Below, one piece after another: positions 58,197 through 64,000 of a stretch of DNA of 64,000 nucleotides. Every line of letters starts with the position of its first letter. Position 1 is the first letter of the stretch. The position numbers and the translations under genes were made by a program. Origin of the DNA: Streptococcus pneumoniae (lineage in GTDB: Bacteria > Bacillota > Bacilli > Lactobacillales > Streptococcaceae); NCBI RefSeq assembly GCF_001096185.1, contig NZ_CRPU01000001.1, positions 62,001 to 126,000 of the forward strand, read 5' to 3'. The notes beneath the pieces are model-generated. The model was not told the DNA's origin. It did no database searches and saw only the letters and a program-made list of their open reading frames with translations.

Positions 58197-58745
58197 TTAT
58201 CCGATTAAATTTGTCACCCAGATTTGTTTGAGCCAACTAGTTGTTACCGGTATGCTCTGGATGATGTGTTTTGCGACGATACTCTTTTCAAGAGGATTTT
58301 GTATAGCTGCCATGGGGATGGTCGCCAAGATGGTCAAAGCCATTTGCAATACAAATAAGGTCACCAACATGGATAAGATACCTGCTGAAACTTGGAACAA
58401 CTTACCTCCCAGTTTTTTACTAGGAAGTAAGTGTAATAGGAGACCAAGCAAACGACCGATGCTATAGACTATCCCAAATACAAGCAAGTAGCCGATACCT
58501 GCATAAAAGACCTTATCCAACTGAAAGAGTTGATCCGATGGAAAAAAGAAAGTTCCCTGACCTTCCTGCGGATTTGCATAAGGGAGTAATAAATGGAATT
58601 GTTCTCCAAGCCCCTTGTAAAACTGACCAGCCATAAAAGCCGATGCCATGGCTGAAATCAGGTAATAAACCTGTAAGAGCAGGCCTCTCCGATAGCCGAT
58701 ATAAAATCCCCAAGCCAAGACCAATAGAAGAAGGAGTGAAATCAT
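58197..58745 (-). CDS. cvpA: CvpA family membrane protein
   Basis: The 182-residue protein has four to five hydrophobic helices and starts ISLLLLLVLAWGFYIGYRRG, a CvpA pattern. The family is named after colicin V production but is generally a membrane protein of uncertain function. It overlaps zapA by 4 bp, and that pairing (zapA-cvpA-mutS2) is common in Firmicutes. Confidence 0.9.
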   Translation of the reverse strand: MISLLLLLVLAWGFYIGYRRGLLLQVYYLISAMASAFMAGQFYKGLGEQFHLLLPYANPQEGQGTFFFPSDQLFQLDKVFYAGIGYLLVFGIVYSIGRLLGLLLHLLPSKKLGGKLFQVSAGILSMLVTLFVLQMALTILATIPMAAIQNPLEKSIVAKHIIQSIPVTTSWLKQIWVTNLIG

Positions 58746-59044
58746 AAGGAATCCTCAATCTTGCTCTGTTCTTGCTTGCAAGTCACGAGTTTGTGACGGA
58801 GTTCTTCTAACTCTTGCTCCTTATCGTCAAATTCAATCTCACGGCTGAGCTGAGTTGATAAACAGTTGACTGCCAACAAAAGAGCGATTGTTTCATCGTC
58901 TGCACTAGGCATTTGTTCTTTAATTGCTTGGTATTTTTCTGTCGCAACCTTGGCGATTTCCTCCATAAAAAGGTTATCATGCTCGCTTGTCAAGGTTAAT
59001 GATTTTTTCCCGAATGTAAATTTGAATCGATTTAGATTTGCCAT
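58742..59044 (-). CDS. zapA: Cell division protein ZapA-like
   Basis: The 100-residue protein begins MANLNRFKFTFGKKSLTLTS and has a helical, coiled-coil C-terminal half (EFDDKEQELEELRHKLVTCK). ZapA family members bind FtsZ and cross-link protofilaments. The ATG at 59044 was chosen over the in-frame GTG because GAGGTG lies 8 bases upstream. It heads the zapA-cvpA-mutS2 unit. Confidence 0.85.
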   Translation of the reverse strand: MANLNRFKFTFGKKSLTLTSEHDNLFMEEIAKVATEKYQAIKEQMPSADDETIALLLAVNCLSTQLSREIEFDDKEQELEELRHKLVTCKQEQSKIEDSL

Positions 59045-59061
59045 AAAATTCACCTCACGAT

Positions 59062-59090
59062 ATTATACCAAAATTCGCTAATTTTGTCAG
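59062..59090 (-). promoter_or_regulatory. zapA-cvpA promoter
   Basis: CTGACA (59090-59085), 17-bp spacer, TATAAT (59067-59062) on the minus strand, 17 bp before zapA. It overlaps the divergent rnhC promoter. Confidence 0.75.
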
Positions 59091-59093
59091 TTT

Positions 59094-59123
59094 TTACAAA
59101 TTTGCCTGCTTTTATGGTACAAT
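59094..59123 (+). promoter_or_regulatory. rnhC promoter placed 7 bp before the start codon
   Basis: TTACAA (59094-59099), 18-bp spacer, TACAAT (59118-59123), then AGAAACT and the ATG at 59131. Transcription would begin at or next to the start codon, and no ribosome site is present. Confidence 0.65.
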
Positions 59124-59130
59124 AGAAACT

Positions 59131-60012
59131 ATGGCAAGTATAACACTCACACCAAGCGAAAAGGAGATTCAGTCTTTTCTTGAACACTATCAAACCAGTC
59201 TGGCTCCCAGCAAGAATCCCTATATTCGCTACTTTTTGCGACTACCTCAAGCAACGGTTTCTATCTATACTTCTGGAAAGGTCTTGCTTCAGGGTGAAGG
59301 AGCTGAGAAATACGCTCGTTTCTTTGGCTATCAAGCTGTAGAGCAAACCAGCGGACAAAATTTCCCTTTGATTGGGACAGATGAGGTTGGAAATGGTTCC
59401 TACTTTGGTGGACTTGCAGTTGTGGCTTCCTTTGTCACACCAGACCAGCACGACTTCTTACGAAAACTCGGTGTGGGAGATTCTAAAACTCTGACCGACC
59501 AAAAGATTCGTCAGATTGCCCCTATCCTCAAAGAAAAAATCCAGCATCAAGCACTGCTTCTCTCACCCAGCAAGTACAACGAGGTCATCGGAGACCGCTA
59601 CAATGCTGTTTCGGTTAAGGTTGCCCTCCATAATCAGGCTATCTATCTCCTCCTTCAAAAAGGCATTCAGCCTGAGAAAATTGTGATTGATGCCTTTACC
59701 AGTGCTAAAAATTATGACAAGTACTTGGCACAAGAGGCCAATCGTTTCAGCAATCCTATCAGCTTGGAAGAAAAGGCTGAGGGCAAATACTTGGCTGTCG
59801 CAGTTTCTTCCATCATTGCGCGTGATCTCTTTCTGGAAAATCTTGAAAATCTAGGACGAGAACTGGGCTATCAACTTCCAAGTGGAGCTGGAACGGCTTC
59901 TGATAAGGTAGCTAGCCAGATTTTACAAGCCTATGGTATGCAGGGACTCAATTTCTGCGCCAAACTGCACTTTAAAAATACTGAAAAAGCGAAAAAACGC
60001 TTAGAAAGGTAA
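59131..60012 (+). CDS. rnhC: Ribonuclease HIII
   Basis: The 293-residue enzyme cleaves RNA in RNA-DNA hybrids. It has an N-terminal TBP-like domain (to about residue 80) and the RNase HII/HIII core with [18 protein letters not shown] (catalytic DE), VGDSKTL and [11 protein letters not shown]. Its start codon is within 7 bp of the -10 box and lacks a ribosome site, so the mRNA may be leaderless. lepB follows 3 bp later. Confidence 0.95.
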   Translation: MASITLTPSEKEIQSFLEHYQTSLAPSKNPYIRYFLRLPQATVSIYTSGKVLLQGEGAEKYARFFGYQAVEQTSGQNFPLIGTDEVGNGSYFGGLAVVASFVTPDQHDFLRKLGVGDSKTLTDQKIRQIAPILKEKIQHQALLLSPSKYNEVIGDRYNAVSVKVALHNQAIYLLLQKGIQPEKIVIDAFTSAKNYDKYLAQEANRFSNPISLEEKAEGKYLAVAVSSIIARDLFLENLENLGRELGYQLPSGAGTASDKVASQILQAYGMQGLNFCAKLHFKNTEKAKKRLER

Positions 60013-60015
60013 ATT

Positions 60016-60630
60016 ATGAATTCATTTAAAAATTTCCTAAAAGAGTGGGGATTGTTCCTCCTGATTCTGTCATTACTAGCTTTAAGTCGTATCTTTTTTT
60101 GGAGTAATGTCCGCGTAGAAGGGCATTCTATGGATCCTACCCTAGCGGATGGCGAAATTCTCTTTGTCGTTAAGCACCTCCCTATTGACCGTTTTGATAT
60201 CGTGGTGGCCCATGAGGAAGATGGCAATAAGGACATTGTCAAACGTGTCATCGGAATGCCTGGCGACACCATCCGTTACGAAAACGATAAACTTTACATC
60301 AATGATAAAGAGACGGACGAACCTTACCTAGCTGACTACATCAAACGTTTCAAGGATGACAAACTCCAAAGCACCTACTCAGGTAAGGGATTTGAAGGAA
60401 ATAAAGGAACTTTCTTTAGAAGTATCGCTCAAAAAGCTCAAGCCTTCACAGTTGATGTCAACTACAATACCAATTTTAGCTTTACTGTTCCAGAAGGAGA
60501 ATACCTTCTCCTCGGAGATGACCGCTTGGTTTCGAGCGACAGCCGCCATGTAGGTACCTTTAAAGCAAAAGATATTACAGGGGAAGCTAAATTCCGCTTC
60601 TGGCCAATCACCCGTATCGGAACATTTTAA
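60016..60630 (+). CDS. lepB: Signal peptidase I
   Basis: The 204-residue membrane-anchored protease (hydrophobic residues 10-28) cleaves signal peptides on the outer face of the membrane. The catalytic Ser is in EGHSMDPTL (about residue 38) and the Lys in IVKRVIGMPGD; GDDRLVSSDSRHVG completes the site. It is in operon with rnhC, 3 bp apart, with GAAAGG before the ATG. Confidence 0.96.
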   Translation: MNSFKNFLKEWGLFLLILSLLALSRIFFWSNVRVEGHSMDPTLADGEILFVVKHLPIDRFDIVVAHEEDGNKDIVKRVIGMPGDTIRYENDKLYINDKETDEPYLADYIKRFKDDKLQSTYSGKGFEGNKGTFFRSIAQKAQAFTVDVNYNTNFSFTVPEGEYLLLGDDRLVSSDSRHVGTFKAKDITGEAKFRFWPITRIGTF

Positions 60631-60637
60631 GAGACCT

Positions 60638-60672
60638 AAGAGGCCGAGAATCAGTAATCTCAGCCTCTTCTT
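60638..60672 (+). terminator. rnhC-lepB terminator
   Basis: AAGAGGC plus GAGA pair with TCTC plus GCCTCTT, then TCTTCT; the T-run is weak. Confidence 0.65.
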
Positions 60673-60701
60673 CTATCGTGAGAAGTGATTGTTTATTGAC
60701 T

Positions 60702-60817
60702 AATACTCTTCGAACATCTCTTCAAACCACGTCAGCTTCCATCTGCAACCTCAAAACACTGGTTTGAGCAACCTGCGGCTAGCTTACTAGTTTGCTCTTT
60801 GATTTTCATTGAGTATA
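60702..60817 (+). repeat. BOX-type repeat element (short A-C form)
   Basis: It runs from AATACTCTTCGAACATCTCT to TTTGATTTTCATTGAGTATA, with the CTCAAAACACTGGTTTGAG hairpin inside. It lies between lepB and recD2. Confidence 0.85.
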
Positions 60818-60863
60818 AAATAAAAACAACCCCAACTCTCACCTATTCATGCAAAGGAATCTT

Positions 60864-63230
60864 ATGGAAGTTTATTTTTCAGGAACCATTGAACGGATTA
60901 TTTTTGAAAATCCCAGCAATTTTTATCGTATCCTCCTCCTAGAAATCGAAGATACGGACGCAGAGGATTTTGATGATTTTGAAATCATTGTCACGGGCAC
61001 CATGGCTGATGTGATTGAAGGAGAAGACTATACTTTTTGGGGACAAATTGTCCAGCACTCCAAGTATGGAGAACAACTGCAAATCAGCCGATATGAACGT
61101 TCAAAACCAACTAGCAAGGGCTTGGTCAAGTACTTTTCAAGTAGCCATTTCAAGGGAATTGGTCTCAAGACTGCTCAGAAAATCGTGGATACCTATGGCG
61201 ACAATACCATTGACGAAATTCTGCAACACCCAGAAAAGTTAGAAGGCATCGCAGGACTCTCTGCCAAAAATCGCGATGCTTTCGTCTCCACTCTTCGTCT
61301 CAACTACGGAACGGAGATGGTTTTGGCCAAACTAGCCAACTACGGCATTCCCAACAAACTAGCCTTTCAGATTCAAGACTTTTACAAGGAAGAAACTCTT
61401 GATGTGGTTGAAAATTATCCCTACCAGTTGGTTGAGGATATCAAGGGTTTGGGCTTTACCATTGCTGACCAATTAGCAGAAGAACTAGGCATCGAAAGTC
61501 AGGCTCCTGAACGCTTCCGCGCCGGTCTAGTTCACAGTCTTTTTCAGGCCTGTATGGAAACAGGGGATACCTATGTTGAAGCACGGGATTTGCTAGAACA
61601 AACCCTTACTCTCCTTGAATCTTCTCGCCCCGTGGAACTGGACCCCAGCCAAGTAGCCCAAGAACTCTCCTACTTGATTGAAGAAGACAAGGTTCAGCAG
61701 ATTGATACCAAGATTTTTGACAACAGCCTCTTTTTCGCTGAGGAGGGTATCCGCAGTCACTTGGTTCGTATCCTTGAAAAAGGAAAACAAAAGAGTCATG
61801 ATTTAGAAACCATTCAAAAACATATCTCTACTGTCGAGGATGAGCTGGGGATTGAGTATGATAGCATTCAAAAACAAGCTATTTGTGACGCTATCCAGAA
61901 CAAGGTCTTTATCCTAACAGGTGGGCCTGGTACTGGTAAGACAACGGTTATCAATGGTATTATCGCTGTTTATGCCATCTTAGAAGGACTTGACCTCAGG
62001 AAAAAAAGCAATCTGCCAATTCTTCTTGCTGCTCCAACTGGTCGAGCAGCTCGACGCATGAATGAATTAACAGGCTTGCCTAGCGCTACCATACACCGCC
62101 ACTTGGGAATGACAGGCGACGATGATACCAGCCATCTGGAAGATTATCTGGATGCCGACTTTATCATCGTGGATGAATTTTCGATGGTGGATACTTGGCT
62201 GGCTAACCAACTCTTCGCCAACATCTCTTCTAACAGTAAAATCCTTATCGTGGGTGACAGCGACCAGCTACCATCTGTCAGTCCTGGACAAGTTCTAGCT
62301 GACCTGCTTCATATTCCTTTGATTCCCCAGACTCGCTTGGAAAAAATTTATCGGCAAAGCGAAGAATCAACCATCGTCACCCTAGCTAGTCAAATTCGAC
62401 AGGGCATCTTGCCGGCTGATTTCACTCAGAAAAAAGCTGACCGTTCCTACTTTGAAATCGCTAGTGGTCATATCCCTGCTACTATTGAAAAGATTTTAGG
62501 CGCAGCCCTCAGAAGCGGCATCCCTGCCCGTGATATTCAAGTTCTTGCTCCCATGTACCGAGGGACAGCAGGTATTGATGCCATCAACCAACTCATGCAA
62601 GACCTCCTTAACCCACCACAAAAAGACCAGATCAGTTTTGAAGCTCCCCAGTGCCACTATCGTAAGGGAGACAAGGTCATTCACCTGTTCAACGATGCTG
62701 AAATCAATGTCTTTAATGGAGATTTAGGAGCCATCACAGACCTGATTCCTGGTAAATATACCGAATCGAAGCAAGACGAGATTGTCATTGATTTTGATGG
62801 CAACGAGGTCTCTTACCCACGTAACGAATGGTACAAAATTCGCTTGGCCTATGCCATGAGTATCCATAAGTCACAGGGAAGTGAGTTCCCTGTTGTCATC
62901 CTGCCGATTACCAGTGCTAGCCGACGTATGTTGGAGCGCAATCTCATCTATACAGCCATTACACGCGCCAAAAGCAAGCTTATCTTACTAGGCGAATTGC
63001 AGGCCTTCGACTATGCTACTCAACATATCGGAACTGCCCGAAAAACCTATCTGATTGAACGTTTCAGTGATTTATTGGAGAATTTTGAAGAAAAGCAACT
63101 AGCTGTCTCTGAAGCAGACACATCAAGCGCATCTGAACAATCCTACATCCTGACCGAAGACAACTGGGACAGCATCCCAGCCATGATTGGGATTACAGAT
63201 GCAGACCTCAAAGAGATTTTTGGAAAATAG
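60864..63230 (+). CDS. recD2: RecD2-type DNA helicase
   Basis: The 788-residue SF1 helicase works 5'-3' without RecBC. It has an N-terminal OB/HhH region (FKGIGLKTAQKIVDTYG), Walker A LTGGPGTGKTT (about residues 354-364), Walker B FIIVDEFSMVD and C-terminal MSIHKSQGSEFPVVI with YTAITRAK. The start at MEVYFSGTIERIIF follows AAAGGAATCTT; an in-frame ATG 5 codons upstream overlaps that site and is rejected. Confidence 0.95.
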   Translation: MEVYFSGTIERIIFENPSNFYRILLLEIEDTDAEDFDDFEIIVTGTMADVIEGEDYTFWGQIVQHSKYGEQLQISRYERSKPTSKGLVKYFSSSHFKGIGLKTAQKIVDTYGDNTIDEILQHPEKLEGIAGLSAKNRDAFVSTLRLNYGTEMVLAKLANYGIPNKLAFQIQDFYKEETLDVVENYPYQLVEDIKGLGFTIADQLAEELGIESQAPERFRAGLVHSLFQACMETGDTYVEARDLLEQTLTLLESSRPVELDPSQVAQELSYLIEEDKVQQIDTKIFDNSLFFAEEGIRSHLVRILEKGKQKSHDLETIQKHISTVEDELGIEYDSIQKQAICDAIQNKVFILTGGPGTGKTTVINGIIAVYAILEGLDLRKKSNLPILLAAPTGRAARRMNELTGLPSATIHRHLGMTGDDDTSHLEDYLDADFIIVDEFSMVDTWLANQLFANISSNSKILIVGDSDQLPSVSPGQVLADLLHIPLIPQTRLEKIYRQSEESTIVTLASQIRQGILPADFTQKKADRSYFEIASGHIPATIEKILGAALRSGIPARDIQVLAPMYRGTAGIDAINQLMQDLLNPPQKDQISFEAPQCHYRKGDKVIHLFNDAEINVFNGDLGAITDLIPGKYTESKQDEIVIDFDGNEVSYPRNEWYKIRLAYAMSIHKSQGSEFPVVILPITSASRRMLERNLIYTAITRAKSKLILLGELQAFDYATQHIGTARKTYLIERFSDLLENFEEKQLAVSEADTSSASEQSYILTEDNWDSIPAMIGITDADLKEIFGK

Positions 63231-63237
63231 TACATAA

Positions 63238-63267
63238 TAAAACCCACCTAATCAGGTGGGATTTTTA
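63238..63267. terminator. Bidirectional terminator between recD2 and tig
   Basis: AACCCACCT-AATC-AGGTGGGATTTTT, a 7-bp GC-rich stem between convergent genes, with A/T runs on both sides. Confidence 0.85.
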
Positions 63268-63277
63268 TCTATTAAAA

Positions 63278-64000
63278 TTATTTTACTGTTGCTGTGCTTG
63301 TAATCAATTCAACAGCTTTTTTGATTGTGATGTCGTGTTTCAACATATCAGCTGAAAGCAAGCTTTGTACTTGAGCAACTTCCATGTTGTAATCTGCTGC
63401 CAATTGCTCAACTTCTTTTTGGATTTCTTCTTCTGAAGCATCAAATCCTTCAGCTTTGGCAACTGCTTCGATAACAAGGTTAGTCTTAGTACGTGACTCA
63501 GCTTCTGCTTGATATTGATTGTGAAGGTCTTCTTGAGTAGTTCCAGTGATTTGGAAGTACATGTCAGGATTGATACCTTGACGTTGCAAGTTGCCAAGGA
63601 ATTCATTTACTGAACGGTGAACTTCTTCGTGAATCATTTCTTCTGGAAGTTCTACGATTTCAGCGTTTTCTACAGCTTTATCAATTGCTGCACCTTCTAC
63701 TGCATCTTTGTAAGCTTCTTCTTTAGCAGCAGCCAATTCGTTACGGTATTTTTCTTTCAATTCAGCAAGTGTTTCAACTTCTTCGTCGATGTCTTTTGCA
63801 AGCTCATCATCAAGAGCTGGAACTTCTTTAGCTTTTACTTCGTGGATAGTTGTCACGAATTTAGCTTCTTTACCTGCAAGATCTTCTGCTTGGTAGTCTT
63901 CTGGGAATGTTACAACTACATCAACAGTTTCACCAGCTGAGTGACCTACTAATTGGTCTTCGAAACCAGGGATGAATTGACCTGAACCAAGTCCAAGTGA
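63278..64000 (-). CDS. tig: Trigger factor (ribosome-associated chaperone/PPIase), N-terminus outside window
   Basis: The minus-strand frame is open from the stop at 63278 to the window edge. The visible ~240 residues cover the end of the FKBP-type domain ([20 protein letters not shown], then [19 protein letters not shown]) and the C-terminal helical arm domain. The ribosome-binding N-terminal domain lies beyond base 64000. It helps fold nascent chains, including secreted proteins. Confidence 0.96.
   Translation of the reverse strand, partial: SLGLGSGQFIPGFEDQLVGHSAGETVDVVVTFPEDYQAEDLAGKEAKFVTTIHEVKAKEVPALDDELAKDIDEEVETLAELKEKYRNELAAAKEEAYKDAVEGAAIDKAVENAEIVELPEEMIHEEVHRSVNEFLGNLQRQGINPDMYFQITGTTQEDLHNQYQAEAESRTKTNLVIEAVAKAEGFDASEEEIQKEVEQLAADYNMEVAQVQSLLSADMLKHDITIKKAVELITSTATVK

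Overview
The window is low-GC Firmicute DNA that reads as Streptococcus pneumoniae or a very close mitis-group relative (S. pseudopneumoniae, S. mitis). The reasons are the pneumococcal gene order (pflB-dinB-uppP-glnPH/Q-ilv-fakA-rpmB-prfC-gatCAB-efp-nusB-acc/fab-serS-agcS-mutS2-rnhC-lepB-recD2-tig), four BOX-type repeats, two choline-binding surface proteins, and remnants of insertion sequences of types common in pneumococci. The species call is inference; no marker here settles it.

Region 1 (1-6.3 kb) is accessory. It has a cre-controlled PTS IIC plus DUF4838 glycosidase-like gene, a divergent ROK regulator, about 1.5 kb of decayed DNA (a BOX element and an ISXO2-like transposase remnant), and a two-gene nucleotidyltransferase module. 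In pilus-positive pneumococci the rlrA (PI-1) islet lies in this neighbourhood; no pilus or sortase gene is present here.

Region 2 (6.5-25.5 kb) is mostly core: pflB, a dinB gene split by a complete 1436-bp IS3-family element, uppP, a DUF2207 membrane protein, the glutamine-type ABC transporter glnPH-glnQ, the ilvB-ilvN-ilvC-(unknown)-ilvA block with a CodY-like box, fakA with a Gls24/Asp23 partner, and rpmB. Between rpmB and prfC lies a small graveyard: a decayed IS1202-type element with long direct repeats, a truncated GT8 glycosyltransferase and tandem hairpin repeats.

Region 3 (26.6-45.6 kb) holds translation and lipid genes: prfC, gatCAB, efp, an Asp23 protein, nusB, then on the minus strand the full type II fatty-acid cluster fabM, fabT-fabH-acpP-fabK-fabD-fabG-fabF-accB-fabZ-accC-accD-accA with FabT-like palindromes before fabT and fabK. 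FakA (exogenous fatty-acid activation) and FabT/FabK/FabM (synthesis and unsaturation) form a functional theme. Aspartokinase and a DUF956 protein follow.

Region 4 (45.9-64 kb) has serS behind a T-box leader, a TDT-family transporter, an AhpD-like protein and agcS behind a glycine riboswitch. Next comes an accessory surface cluster (lipoprotein, two choline-binding proteins) facing an Rgg-type regulator across an intergenic region with a 13-C tract and two 24-bp direct repeats; this is the most interesting undescribed-looking unit. The window ends with mutS2, cvpA, zapA, rnhC (apparently leaderless), lepB, recD2 and the 3' part of tig.
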